NCBI GenBank assembly: GCA_019096065.1
Contig: JAGUCH010000003.1
Coordinates: 6,014,001-6,078,000, forward strand
Length of the DNA stretch: 64,000 nt
Direction: 5' to 3'
Source of the DNA: Paracyclopina nana
Lineage: Eukaryota; Arthropoda; Copepoda; Cyclopoida; Cyclopettidae
Shown here: positions 40,583 through 52,697 of the stretch, piece by piece
How the letters are laid out: each line of letters opens with the position of its first letter
Numbering within the stretch: position 1 is the first letter of the stretch
The notes under the pieces: generated by a model
What the model saw: only the letters and a program-made list of their open reading frames with translations
What the model was told of the DNA's origin: nothing
Databases searched by the model: none
Program-made: the position numbers and the translations under genes

Positions 40583-43548
40583 GGCTGCCTTTGCTCGGTC
40601 AACGTCTTGATAAAACTAAAATGCAATAAACTCCCCCTGAAAAGGGCAGAAATCTTTGTTTCTTTCTCGCAACAAAAAACTCAAGGTGAAGTTCGGATGG
40701 TATGGTTTGTCAAGTCAATCCGAGTGCACATCAAGCTTAACAATAAATCTAGGAATATAAAATCTGCAAAATATCATCCAAATAATTTGTGAACACTTCA
40801 CGATCAGCAATGAAATTCAAGCAAAAGTAATTAGGGAGTAGGAATAGTCAATAGAAACACTTTCAATAATTATTATGGTGCCTTAAAAGTGTCGTACGGA
40901 GCCACACTTTTCGCGGAATGATTTGAAAGCAAAAAACGCCAAACCTAACTAGCTCAGTAAGCAATTCAGTTCAGTTCTTTGTTTTTAATTTTAACAGTTA
41001 AGACGGTGTCGATTGCACGCAAATTAAGCTGCGTCGCCGTAAATGGCTACTATGGTTTCTGTGTGTTTGGGAGTGCAATGCACTCGCTGCTAGCGCGACT
41101 TTTGGGTCTTGCTGCAGTATTTAGTAGCCACAGTATTCTTGCCGGACGGACGTAGAATTGCAGTACTGTACATAGTGCAAGCATGCTAGTTCGCGGCCCG
41201 TTGTAGGCTTGAAGCGCGCCTCGGACTTCGTTCTGTTGTCGGCCTCAGTCAGTCAAAGACAAGCCACCATCGTGTGGCAGCTATGGAGTAAGGTAAGCTT
41301 CACGTTTTTGCACCCCAGCACCTACCTACTTGAGCTTTTATCGGCCCACAAAAATGCAACGCTTGCTTTAGCTTTCTTGGGAATGGATCGCGCGTCAAGT
41401 CTCATTAGCATCACTTTGGTGACAGGCGCTTGCTCATGCACTCTTCGAACCCCAAAGTACTACTCACTTATAGTCTGATCGGGAAAAATGAGCCACTTTG
41501 TAACTGATTATTTTTATCAGATGCACTTATCAATAGGTCGCTGGAGTTTTCAAAATATGCCCTATGATTCTTTTCTATATTGCTCTGATTCTGTATAGCC
41601 TTCAATTCAGTTAGTGAAATTTAGGTAGCATCAAAACAACCTCATAACGTGCATGGAATTTCATATTTTGTAATATTGCAATATTAACATATAATCAAAG
41701 CTTGACCATTGCGTGGCTATCTTCGGACTGTAAGAAACTGTAATTTTAAGTTTAATTTTTGATAGTTCGGTCGAGCATACAGTGCATGAGTATGAAAGGG
41801 TGGGGTATTTTTTTTCAGATGAGACTCTAAATCTAGCATTTGATTGAGCGTCGGGTAAATTTGGGTTGGGTGACTGGCCATTTTTCAATCTTTGTCCTGA
41901 GCTTTGGCAAAAAATACTTGATCATAAATCACCTCGTTTCTGTATATTTGCAAGACATCTATGCTATGGGGAATTGTGCTATTGGCAAATGCTACATTGC
42001 CCCGCGTGCCATTGTAGTCTTTTTTTTTTGAGATTCTTTTAAGTTGTTTTTGCGTAGATTTGTAGAACCTTGAGCATGCATCTCCGTGACCGCAACTAGC
42101 TAATCGATCTACCAAAACGTATGCATCGCTAGAGGAATCATTCGGTTTTAGACGTATAATACACTTTTTGAAAAAAAGCATATGCTTTGTGGCTTTGTTA
42201 TTAGGTTCTTTTGTTGTGCCTAATGCTCATTTATTTTTTACGAACAGCTTTCGAGAAGGAAAGGAGGTGTCCTAAGCTCGAGTTCTACTTGGCTGCAATA
42301 TTATTCAGCACGCGATGTAATTCAGTCGAGGAACAGTCTCGCATGTCGAGCAAAAAAGTGCAGTTTCTGGACAGATTCCCAATGTCTTTGACGTAAACAA
42401 ATGTGGGAAAAAGCATGCTGCAACATTGCACATCCTTTGATGAGCCTCTGGAAAAATACCTGGCAGTTTTTTTAGCAAAGGACGAAAGTCGACCCTAAAC
42501 TCGCGTCATGGTCAATTAGGCTCACGTTCACTAATTTTCATCAAGTTGGCCTATTCGTGGAAGTTCGGTAGTGCATTAATAACTCGATCTTCTAAGTTTC
42601 GCGCTAAGCAAGCTTTAAGTTTCTTCATATTAATGGGCCAATAAAGCCTGCTTGCTTTTTGCTAACTCGCTCCTCGTTCTGGCTTGATGCAGAAAAACAA
42701 ATGAATGCGAGGATGTGGCTGACATTAGTTTTCCATTTATTATATAGAAATCAGAGAAACATTAGGAAAAGCGATTTACGTGAGCCTAAATATGCTGCAC
42801 ATGGCAACAAATCGGTGTACACGATACTTAAATTTGTTGCCCTCTCAGGTTCTTTTTTACACAGTTACAAATTAATGTAATTTCACACCCAAATATGCAG
42901 TGCCCAATATTTGTGATATACAATGCAATGCGAGGTTCGCCCATGATGATTTCTACGCATGTTTTGTTAGCACCGTGGCTGTCATGTAACATTAGTCAAT
43001 GCATTTAAATCTTGATGATGATTCAATGGCCGAGCCCAAAATTGTGAATGCAACAAAAGTGTGCCTCCCTGCAAGGTCATCATTATTCGGATAAATTAAT
43101 GGCTTCGTTAGATATTTCGGAACGCAACGCAAACCAATCTGTTTAGCAAACCTTGAAATTATTATTCATGAGTTGACTTTACCGGTCGCAAAACAGGAGT
43201 TGGCCTTGCGAGCGCAGTACAGTTTACTGCCAGTTCTTCACTTTGGACACGTCAGAAATCAATTTTACGAGGAGTTGGGTTTTTTCGCATTCTTATACCC
43301 ATGACAAAACAAGAGAAGCTCCGAACATTCCAAGAATGTCATTGTTTATCTTGGGTCACACTTGTGGATTTTTTCGTTGTTTCTGCTATGTTAATGAAGT
43401 TTCATTGTGGACTTAAATTAGGTTTCTTTTGCAGATGAAGCAGCTTTAATTATGAAGACTTTGCATGATGACTCACCAAAAAAACCAACCCGTGGCCAAA
43501 GATGAAACATTGAAAAAACCTACCTTGACGTTGAAGAGAAAGTAAAAA
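40583..43548. other. Gene-poor stretch between SLC35F6 and the sushi gene
   Basis: No reading frame here convinces me. A donor-like AAG/GTAAGC at 41291 on the plus strand, following a GC-richer stretch from 41000, could end a 5' UTR exon of the sushi gene, with an acceptor (TTTTGCAG) at about 43435. A palindrome of the type crowding the BEL element lies at 41071-41085. Confidence 0.4.
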
Positions 43549-44163
43549 ATGTCGACGTATCGTCATATCTTGCTGTTTTTTGCCTTCATGCCAGTCGTGA
43601 TTCCTCCAACTGCGAGCTCAGTGAGCTCCAACACAATCAAGTGCCCTGATGGGTACCTTTTGGGGCTGAACAATGAGTGCATCAAGAAGTTCGTCCCTCC
43701 TCAACGCAAAGAGTGTCCTCAGCCAGATTTGAGGTTTGGTAGCTACGAGCTCCAAATAGGGGGACGAGTGGTATATTATATGTGTGAGGACGGATGGACA
43801 TTGGCTCCACCTGACTTTGCAAGTGCTGTTTGCAAGCTTGGTGAATGGAGCAAGCCTCAGCCTCAGTGTGTGAGGCCAGGCTGTGCCGAGCTGCAGCCTC
43901 CCCATAATGCGAGGCTCACAATTGAGCTTGATGGAGCCATTGCCAAATTTGCGTGCAATAATGAGCTAGAAATTCTTGGCGAGTCCGTTTTAGGATGCGA
44001 TGGTGAATTTTGGAACGCTACGGTGCCCTCGTGTGTCATGACAACCACAACTGCCAAGCCATTCACTGGTGATGACAGACTTCTGACATCGAATGGCTAC
44101 CAAGTTGTCCAGTGTCGGTGGCTTTTGCCAAGCATATTATTGATTATTTTTGCTATAATTTGA
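43549..44163 (+). CDS. Two-sushi-domain surface protein, likely GPI-anchored
   Basis: A single open exon of 204 residues. A signal peptide (HILLFFAFMPVVIPPTASS) is followed by a short Cys segment, then two complement-control (sushi/CCP) modules: CPQPDLRFGSYELQIGGRVV to CVRPG, and CAELQPPHNARLTIELDG to CVM. Each has the four-cysteine, GxW-like pattern. A Thr-rich linker and a hydrophobic C-terminus (WLLPSILLIIFAII) with no cytosolic tail suggest a GPI anchor or a very short membrane tail. Such proteins act in adhesion or innate recognition; the exact role is unknown. An in-frame signal peptide makes the start secure even though 5' UTR exons may lie upstream. Confidence 0.82.
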   Translation: MSTYRHILLFFAFMPVVIPPTASSVSSNTIKCPDGYLLGLNNECIKKFVPPQRKECPQPDLRFGSYELQIGGRVVYYMCEDGWTLAPPDFASAVCKLGEWSKPQPQCVRPGCAELQPPHNARLTIELDGAIAKFACNNELEILGESVLGCDGEFWNATVPSCVMTTTTAKPFTGDDRLLTSNGYQVVQCRWLLPSILLIIFAII

Positions 44164-44265
44164 AGAAATGTATTGCTGGATGGTAGAATACCAAAGAATC
44201 CTATTTTATCTCAGAGGTTGCGAGACTTCAATTGAGAAATGTTCCATTGAATTCGCATGATATTT

Positions 44266-46059
44266 TTAATTGCATGCTAATGGATCAGTGGAAAATGCGG
44301 ATAAAAGCCAGAAGCCTATGCCATATGGAGGCAAAATCAGGCTATTTGAAAATTCCGAGCAATGCTTCATCGCCAACAAATCCGGAATTGAGTCATCTGG
44401 ATTCAGCCTAAAATTGGTTTGAAAATTGATTGACCTTCTTATTGATTTATCTTTTTGAAAACTCACGTGAGCTTGTTCCCATTAAGAAAAATATCCCTCC
44501 CGGTTAGACCTTCCTCTCTGTTCGATTCCGGAGTGAAAACAAATGAGCAGAACGATGCAAATTCCCTAGAGACTCCGAGGCTGATTGTGGCCGTGGAATT
44601 GTCCTTGAACGAAATACAGCATTAATAGCCAAAGGAGCCATACACTCAGCACCTCTGAAGCTTACCATGTTCATACCGAAGATTACGATACTCCCTTTGA
44701 TGTTGCCACAATGGGAATAAAATCTTTCTTTCCTTGTTGCGCCAAAGCTCCTCACGCCATCGTCAATTTTTAGAACCTTGATATACAGCAAGAGAGAACA
44801 TCAAAAGGCCTCTTTGTTACATTAGATTACTGACGCATTACCTTTGTCGACACTAGTTTTTTATACAACGCAGATATCCAAAAATCCGGATTTGGGTAGA
44901 GGTCTTCACCAATCATGGCATAATTGCCATGATAGAAAGTTTGCCTGATGATGACTTGATAGTTGTGCAGGGCGCACTGCCCCAATTTATCAAGCCACAT
45001 AAATGCACCAACGTATTTGTCTGACAGCCCAGGCGCCCCACCCCCATAGGCTGAGCTGGTCTCACCTAACCACACGGGTTTGGAAATGTTGGACTTGTCC
45101 AAAAACGACCGAACAGTTTCAATCATTTGTGGAAGGTATTCGAGGTGACGAATATCCAGAAAATCCTGGAGTGAGGTATTGTGCCCATTGAGGTAGTAGT
45201 GATGCCACGTGATTGCGTCCAGCACTGAATGCTTGTTGCTTCCAGTGCGTGAGCCTTTGTATACGTTTTTCAGATATTTCAATGCCTTTTGCGCCTTTTT
45301 CAGCGAGCTCTGAGCCCTGAGTTGATTGATATCTGGACCTACCAAGGCTGCATTTCTATACATGTCGTTCTGATCCAAGAGTTTTCGCAAACGCCTGAAA
45401 TCTTTGCCAAGTTGACGTCCGGAAAGCTGGAAGCCGAGTTGATGTTTCAAGGAATTGGGCTCATTTCCGAGCTCCCAAGTGACATTCGCAAAGCCTTGCC
45501 TTGCACTAAACTCAAGCAGCTTTTTCGCGTTCCTCGGACTGGAAAAAATGCATCATTTCTCTTATCGAGAATGGAAGTGAATATGATACCTCCACTGGCC
45601 ATGTCTATTCCTCTTTAGTACATTGACGTCAAATAGGAAAGACCAGCCCACTTGAGTGCAAAAGTTGTTGATGTTGATCCAGTCATCACCAGTCATAGTG
45701 ATGTTTGTACGATTTTTGTATAATGCTGGGCACTCTTCGAATCCAGATGAAACGTAGCAATATGGCTGCGAAGGTGTAGTGGCATTTTGCTTGAACGTGA
45801 CCAAGTCTGCGGCAGTTCCACCCAACCGTAAAAAGGCTGGTGACAAAGCCTGAGCCATGTTTTTCACTCGACTTGATGAAAAGTCGAAATTCTTCCATCT
45901 TTCTGCCAGAATGTGATAGTCAATGGCTAAGCTCAAAAACTTTATATCTACTTCAGCCACTCTCGTGTCTACGTCCACCACGAAATGCCTTGCCAAGGTA
46001 GCAGAGGAGGCAAAAATGAGGCTCGTTTGCAGAAGCAAAATTACTCTTCGAACTCCCAT
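44266..46059 (-). CDS. HPSE: Heparanase (GH79 endo-beta-glucuronidase)
   Basis: Exons 46059-45590, 45538-44842, 44776-44666, 44603-44467 and 44407-44266 give 518 residues (human 543). The enzyme cuts heparan sulfate chains in lysosomes and outside cells. A signal peptide (VRRVILLLQTSLIFASS) is followed by the beta strand region (RLGGTAADLVTF). The acid/base Glu lies in WELGNEPNS (about residue 183), the nucleophile Glu in WLGETSSAYGGGAPGLSDKY (about 316). The C-terminal beta-sandwich ends in WLLSAFSTDPLACN, as in family members. Both catalytic residues are present, so activity is expected. The first intron is only 51 bp. An upstream in-frame Met at 46128 is possible, but the chosen start sits directly before the signal peptide. 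Confidence 0.93.
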
Positions 46060-46520
46060 ATTTCGCTTCAGAAAATGCGACCAAAGGAAGCGCTGCGATA
46101 AGAAACTTGAAGTTATCGCACTTAGCATTTTACAATTGGAATCTTTTCATAATGTAGAAAAAATACTGAACTATCTATGATGGCGTTTAGGATGGAATAT
46201 CTCCTTATGCATTATGGTTACAAGCCGTAATAAGCTTAATGAAGATACCGAATGCATTATATTACATCAATACTCCTTGCCTACAAAGAGCTGCAGGAAT
46301 CACCCATCATGTAAAAAAGCAAAATTGCACTCTAAAGAGTAGTTTGGCTTACATTATAAGCATACATATGCGCGTGCATGAAGTATGAAAGTAAATTAAC
46401 TTGGCGCATGTGATCATTTTCCCAGGAGGAGCTCACAAATCAAAACGCGACGACGACTCGAGCTCTATGCTTGGCTGGGCAATATTTTGTGTACAAAGCA
46501 AAAATCCATTCAAGAATAAG
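46060..46520. other. Divergent promoter region, heparanase and first XXYLT1-like gene
   Basis: No gene is visible. The 460 bp lies between two genes read away from each other. Confidence 0.5.
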
Positions 46521-47705
46521 ATGAAGCTCAAGAAAGACACGCTGCGAGAGTTGGCAATCTCGTGTATTTTCTCTGCCATTTTTGTCTTTCTTTTTCCTGC
46601 TCCCAGAGCCTTGTTCGACAAGGGGTAATTACAAGCACTTCCATTTGTCTGCGCATTCTGCAGTATTCTTTTGATTCAGGAAAGCAATCATTGAATTAGA
46701 CGATGCAGTTCACGTGGGTGTCATTTTGAAAGGTGTGGGACGAGGCACGGCAAAGTCGGCCCAACTTTTGCGGCAATTCGTCACTCTCTACAAAAGTGTT
46801 ATTGGGCAAAGTTCCGTGGAGAGACTCAACTTTGTCATCATGACCGACCAGAAAAGTGTGCCGTTTCTGCACAGGCTTTTAGCCAGATACAACGTCGAGC
46901 TGCTCGGAGACGGCAGCAGCCGCCATCATTATAGTCACCGTCGGAAAATAAGTTACCAATTTGTGGACACAGAGGCTATAGGCAATCGTTTCGTCAAGCT
47001 GATATTTGAGTTACGTCCACTTTTCTCTGCTCAAGTGGAATCCAAGTCAAGCAAATACCAAGATGATCTCTTCATGCTCGCGCTCTTTTACCACCGCATT
47101 TTACGCATCAGCAAGTTCATTGTGCTCGATGCGGACCTCAAGTTTAAGATTGATATAGCTGAGCTCTACGAAAAGTTCAGCGACTTCACTCACTCACAAA
47201 TCATGGCTGTCGGCCTCGATTTGGCCCCGCATTACAGGTTCACCTTCGAGCACTTCAGGCGGGAGAACCCCGGCACGCAGGTGGGTGAGCCTGGCAGGTT
47301 TCAGGGTTTCAACACTGGAGTCGTCCTCTACGACCTCGAAAAGATGCGCAGCAGCGATACCTTCAATGCCTACGTGGATCCGCAGTCGGGCTTCGAAAAG
47401 ACGAGACAGCTGGCTCAAAAGTACCATTTCAGAAGCCTCTATGGGGATCAGGTATAACAGCAGAGTTGTCTATTATTTGCCTTTAATTTATTCTTCTACT
47501 ACATGTATAGTGCTTCTTCACTCTTTTGGGCATGGAGCATCCAGAATTGTTTCACATTTTGCCGTGCAGCTTTAACTACCAATTAGACGTGTCTGGCGGA
47601 ACGCAGCGGCTGTACAGAGACGTGTTCAACGATTATCACACCTGCAATGAGAAGGCTAAAATATACCATGGCAACGGCGGGGCTGAAATCCCCAACGACG
47701 ACTGA
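46521..47705 (+). CDS. XXYLT1: Xyloside alpha-1,3-xylosyltransferase-like protein, copy A
   Basis: Exons 46521-46624, 46680-47451 and 47511-47705 give 356 residues (human XXYLT1 is 393). It is an ER type II enzyme that adds the second xylose to O-glucose glycans on EGF repeats, as on Notch. A membrane anchor (LAISCIFSAIFVFLFPAP) follows a short basic head. The GT8-type donor site is VLDADLKFKIDIAEL (DxD). GFNTGVVLYDL and the end CSFNYQLDVS ... YHGNGGAEIP are family hallmarks. It is followed 200 bp on by a second copy in the same direction. This copy lacks the intron that copy B has before GFNTGVV. Confidence 0.88.
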
Positions 47706-47901
47706 TCACATGCAAATGTTACTTGTTCAGATTTTCCATACCATATCCATGGACGCATAAAAGAAAAAAAAAATTATGCCAGTTTCTCTGTATGTGCGCG
47801 GAACATTTCGCATTTTACTTGCTAGGCTACCTTACCTTATTACTAAGCAAAATTATCGATTGAGTTAGAAGTTATGTGCTCCCGCGAAACGCAACAGAAA
47901 C

Positions 47902-49512
47902 ATGAAAGTCTTCAATCGAAGAGATGCATACAGAGAACTACTCGTGTCATGGACGATATCCGTGCTTTTCGTTTATTTTGTGCCACAGCCGGTGCAAGTG
48001 TTGCAGTCGCTTAAAAGCAGGTAAGCTCGCGTGCATCCTTGATTGATGCGCTGTGCTTCAAATGCATCAGCAAGTTTTGCGATAAAAGAAGTATCGCACA
48101 AATCTCCTGTATGCTCCATTATAGATGTTGCATTTACACATCAATCTTCAAAGTTGTCAAATAACAGCTTTGAGACTAAGCGCAGTTTGCTCACCAAAGT
48201 GACTCTATTATTTTCAGTGAAAATGACACAATTCACGTGGGCATAATTTTAAAAGGCGTGGCGAGAGGCAGAGAAAAAAGTCACAACCTCAAAATGCAGT
48301 TTGTCACCCTCTACCGGAGCATTCTGAAGCACAACCAAAAGTACAACTTGCACTTTGTGATCATGACTGATGGGCCCAGTGTGCCTTACTTGGAGAAAAT
48401 AATGAGAAAGTTCATCGTCAGAGATTTAAAGGGCGGTGACATATCCTACGACTTTTTCGACACGTCAGCAATCACCGACACTTACGTCGAAGCGATATCA
48501 CAAATGAGGCCGCTTTTTACCTCCAATTCCGAGGCTGCCGCAAAGTATCGCGATGACTTGTTCATGATGGGGCCCTTTTATCACCGGGTGTTCCCCTACG
48601 AAAGGCTCATAATGCTCGATGCAGATCTCAAGTTTCGCATTGACATTGCGGAATTGTACGACCACTTTGAGAGGTTCTCGAGCGAGCAAGTGATGGGCGT
48701 GGCTGTTGATTTGGCACCGCACTACAGAGTGGCATTTCGGCACTTCCGAGAAAGAAATCCTGGCACAAAAGTGGGAGAGCCTGGAAGGCTTCAGGTATGT
48801 TGCCTACCTCACTCTTAATTAGCGTCTGAGTAGAAAAACAAAGAAAAGGTCTCAGCAGCCAATTTGTCAGCAGCAGAGAGCTAGCGGGTAAAATATTGCA
48901 TTCCCTATATATGCAAGCAAGAATTAAGGGTAATGCACGCATCTATCCATTATGGCTTGGCCATAACTCATCTGGTCTTGATATGACACCATTTAATCAT
49001 ATCATCCTTCTATGGAGCTCATGAACCTGTAAATATGGCTAAATAATCTCAAAATGGCTTGCTACTTGAGGGATCCGAACAATTCCATGTTTCACGAAAT
49101 TGGCTTTTCAGGGCTTTAATACAGGCGTTGTACTGTACCATCTTGGTAACATGAGAAGGAGCAAATTGTACAACGACTACGTGAACCCAGAAAATGGCTA
49201 CGTTGCCACCAAAGAGCTAGCTAACAAATACACTTACACAAGCCATTTAGGCGACCAGGTAAAACCCTTTAACCATATATCGCTTAAGTAATCTTCCTTC
49301 ATTTCGCCTACATGTATTTCAAGTGCTTTTTCACCCTACTGGGCATGGAGCACCCCGGGCTGTTTTATGACCTGCCCTGCTCATACAACTATCAGCTGGA
49401 CTTGTCAATGTATCAGAACGAATTTGCTGATGTGTTCCCCCTGTACCACAATTGCGTCGAGGAGGCGAAAATCTACCACGGCAACGGCGGAGCCGAAATT
49501 CCCGAGGACTAA
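47902..49512 (+). CDS. XXYLT1: Xyloside alpha-1,3-xylosyltransferase-like protein, copy B
   Basis: Exons 47902-48020, 48218-48794, 49112-49258 and 49324-49512 give 343 residues. The anchor is WTISVLFVYFVPQPVQVL. The donor site MLDADLKFRIDIAELY and the ending CSYNYQLDLS ... YHGNGGAEIPED match copy A. The copies agree closely at the active site and diverge in the N-terminal third, so the duplication is old. Copy B has one more intron (48795-49111, 317 bp), exactly before GFNTGVV. An AATAAA lies at 49613-49618. Both copies keep the DxD motif, so both may be active; different acceptors or tissues are possible. Confidence 0.88.
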
Positions 49513-49726
49513 TGCTATTTGCTCACAACATTTGTCATATGGTATCTTTTTATTTTCAAAATGCGCGCTACTACACTTCGTAAACGCTGCAAGTGATGAT
49601 TTCATCTCGGTCAATAAAATCAAGGCCCTGTTGATACCCTTGGCAGCCCTTGAGGTTGCAGCCCTCCTCACTGCAGCCGATGCTGCCCGAGTCAGCGGTT
49701 ACAGCCTCGTTTGGAGGCTCCTCGTG

Positions 49727-52697
49727 TCAAATGACCACGCTCACTTGGGGCCCCTCAGGCCCAAGGCTTTTGTCATTAGTTGTCAGCACTTTCATTGTTT
49801 TTTTGGCCTCTTTGAGCGTGGGTGGGGCCAAGACTTTGGGAGGGGAAAGCCTTTTGGACTTTTCGGCTTCGAGTTGAGAGACGCAATTTTGAAGGCTGCT
49901 TTCATCCTCCTCCGAGGGGTATCTTTCCTCAGCCTCGAAAACTGTGTCGAGCTCCAGCTCGGGCATGCACTGAAACCGACTCACTGGAGACTTCGGGGGG
50001 TCTGGAAAGTTGTTGTAACAATGCAATATCTATTCATATAGGGGCTCTTTTTCTTCGCTTGGCCGAGTCATGCATAATGTATCCATTTGCAGAATTCTTT
50101 AAAAAGTGCATTGCCAGACAATTTATCATGATTACCTGGCTTCTTTTTCCCAACATTCGAAGTAGCTCCGATTTTTCCCATAGCAAACATGGCTGAGGCA
50201 CCCTGTTGAAATCCGGCCCTGAAATTATTATTTTTTTTAATTAGAGCTGAAGTCAATTTAATGCTTTTTCGTGGCAATGCAATTAGGGGGGTTAGCAGTT
50301 GGGGGGAGTGTGATGATGCAGCTTTTTGTCTCATATCTCAAAACAGAGTCCTTTTGAAAATTGTGGAGGATAATATGCACCGAAAAATATTTTGGGGGGT
50401 GTTGCATGTTGGGTAGGGCCTTTAAATTGGGGTGAGCGACAGATGCTGCAGCGTTTCGCTAAACGGCTAGCAAACTTTGCACAATAGAGTGGATTTGGTG
50501 CTGGATGGAAGTGACCATGATGATGTGTGAGATTGGGAATTTTTGTGCGATTTTTGCATTGGCCAACTTTACTTTCAAACCAATTGTTTCACATATGACA
50601 TGCAGTATTTGGAATATGCAATTAATCGTGATGCACTTTTTTGCAATGGACTTGTTGCCTCAAAGCATATATGCAATTCAGAAACATTAAAAGTGATGCT
50701 GAATGGCCCGAAAGTAATGAAGGAATGTCTCGCGCATTACAGCCAACATTCTCAAGAAAAAATGATGAGGAGGAGAAAACGAGGCGGGCATATAATATGC
50801 GCGCGCGCGATGGGAATTATGCATGCGCATATAGCTCATGATATCTCTTGAGGCCAATATCTGATGCATTGGCAAATAGATTGGGTTTTCATCGACGGAA
50901 TCCTCGCAATTTTGCCAACCTCCAAGATGCTCAGCTCACTTCCAAGATGTTGTTGGAGTTTGTTTGCAGAGGCCGAGCCCAGGCTAAATGGCCTTTTGGA
51001 AACAATTTATGGCCGCAATATCCCCTTGTCTTGGGCCTCGCATTGTGCTTTTGTGCTGTACGCCTCCTGCGTACGAGATAATTACGCAGCCAGCGCAGTC
51101 TTTTCGATGAGCTTTCCCTTCTTCCGGTTAGCCCGGGCGAAATAGGGAAAAGATGCTGCTAAACCAGTCCACTGTTTGACGAACTCGAACCGCACTCTCA
51201 AGACAGGGCCATTTCCGGTTGCAGGGAACTTCGATTTCCGTAACACTTTGGAGGACCTCGCGCGTGCCCACTTTGTTATAGAAAAGCAACTATTGAACAT
51301 TTATTGCCGCGCCAAGAGGAGCTAAATTCAGATTTGGTGCTACTTTGGTGGTGATCCTTGTTTTTGGGTGCAAAATGCAAATGCAACAAGGGGTGCGAGC
51401 GCACCAAAAATAAAAAATAGATTCCGGCTGAAAATGGTACTATGAGGCCCATTTGTGAGGTAGCAATAATTGGTGAGAAGTGGAAGGAGCGAGGCCCCAC
51501 AGGAAAATTTTACACACCACACAGTAGGCGTTACGGATTTGTACCGTATATGTGACCATTCCGTAACGCCTACTGTATGGTGTGTAAAATTTTCCAGCGG
51601 GGAGGGGTGGAAGTTGCATGTCTTTTCAGCGCGAATTGCCGCGTCGGTTTACATACGTTTGGCGAGCAACCGAGAGCAGGGATTGGTCCTTGACCAGAGC
51701 AAGGAGACAGTATTTCCTGCATTGCATTTGCCGTCTGTGGATGTTAGTATTTAGAGAGGAAGCACATCAATCGGGAGACGCGAGAGCAAATGAAAACGTG
51801 GTAATTAATTCGCCGTCGATGATGATATCAAGCTCAACTGGTCCTCGCAGCACGCTCTGCAGTTGGTGAATTTTAAAGCGCGAGAGGGAGCCAGTTGACG
51901 CCATTATTAATAAGTCTCATGCGACTGCGTAGCGTATTGGGAGGGTTGACGGCGGCACACGTTCATATTGTAGGTTCAAACCTGTGGTCAGACCTCCGAA
52001 AAGATGCGAACCAGTTGCTGCTGGCTAAGAACGACTTTCTCGTGTCCCCAGCCAAGAGGACAGTTGTGGAAATTGACTCGCAAAATGTGCTATTTCTGCG
52101 TGCGGCACTTCATGTGGCGTAACAAAATCACATCATTTATCACACACATCTTACTCACTTCGAATTAAATCCGAAAATTAATGCAATTAATTAATGGCTT
52201 GCTTTGAAAATTATCCGATTGAGCTTTTTTCGAAAAAGTAACGTCCCTTAATGGGACATTTTTAAAGTTTGACCCCAATTTTCTTACCTGAATCTGTCCT
52301 TAGCTCTTGCCCTCTGATTGTAATACCTAAGGAGGCAAATGGCAGCGGCGGCCACGATGGGAAAGATGATGATGGAGCATAATATGGGTATTATCACGGT
52401 TTGTGGAGGGACTGCAATCGAGAAACGCGAGTTGAATACGGCAAAACTTTCATTGGCTCGTCTTTTCGCTGGACCTGTGGGGTATATGATGATCGTCGGC
52501 CTCATCGTGGTGACTTCGGATTGATTGAAGGCCGGGTTGCGCGAGGATTCGTTGTTGGTTTGAAAGAAGGCCTCCGCAGCCTCCATTTGCTCCGCCAAAA
52601 TGGGCAACGATGAAGGCGTTTCCATCACGAATGGGGAGGCTGCAGCTTCGTCGTTAGGAAGATCCCTCGTTGGAATTGTGGTGGTGAGATGGGGCAT
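49727..52697 (-). CDS. Single-pass membrane protein of unknown family
   Basis: Exons 52697-52288, 50218-50136 and 50001-49727 join in phase to 255 residues. The N-terminal 100 residues are polar and Thr/Asn/Glu-rich with N-glycosylation sequons (NNESS, NQSE). One membrane span follows (TVIIPILCSIIIFPIVAAAA), then a basic stop-transfer RYYNQRARAKDR and a cytosolic tail with Ser/Pro and acidic stretches. The tail ends SVVI, which fits a class II PDZ ligand. No signal peptide is seen and a stop lies in frame just upstream of the ATG, so it may be type III, or an upstream exon may be missing from my model. The first intron, 2.07 kb, is long for this window. I do not recognise the family. Confidence 0.6.
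50219..52287. other. Long intron of the membrane-protein gene
   Basis: No reading frame in it is convincing. It contains the hairpin at 51502-51595 and a GC-richer stretch around 50900-51300 with no assigned role. Confidence 0.5.
51502..51595. repeat. Near-perfect hairpin, about 36-bp arms, 22-base loop
   Basis: The left arm starts GGAAAATTTTACACACCA and continues CACAGTAGGCGTTACGGA; the right arm is its reverse complement with one mismatch that I can see. The loop contains GTACCGTATATG. It could be a tiny MITE or a source of a hairpin RNA. I see no clear target duplication. Confidence 0.75.

Noticed and set aside
41209-42880. Several 60-98 codon frames on both strands between SLC35F6 and the sushi gene
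   Set aside because: They have no domain, no consistent splice joins and no codon pattern; at most a 5' UTR exon lies here.
49367-50041. A 224-codon plus-strand frame after the second XXYLT1-like gene
   Set aside because: It begins inside the last XXYLT1 exon in another frame and continues antisense to the membrane-protein gene, so both parts are explained.
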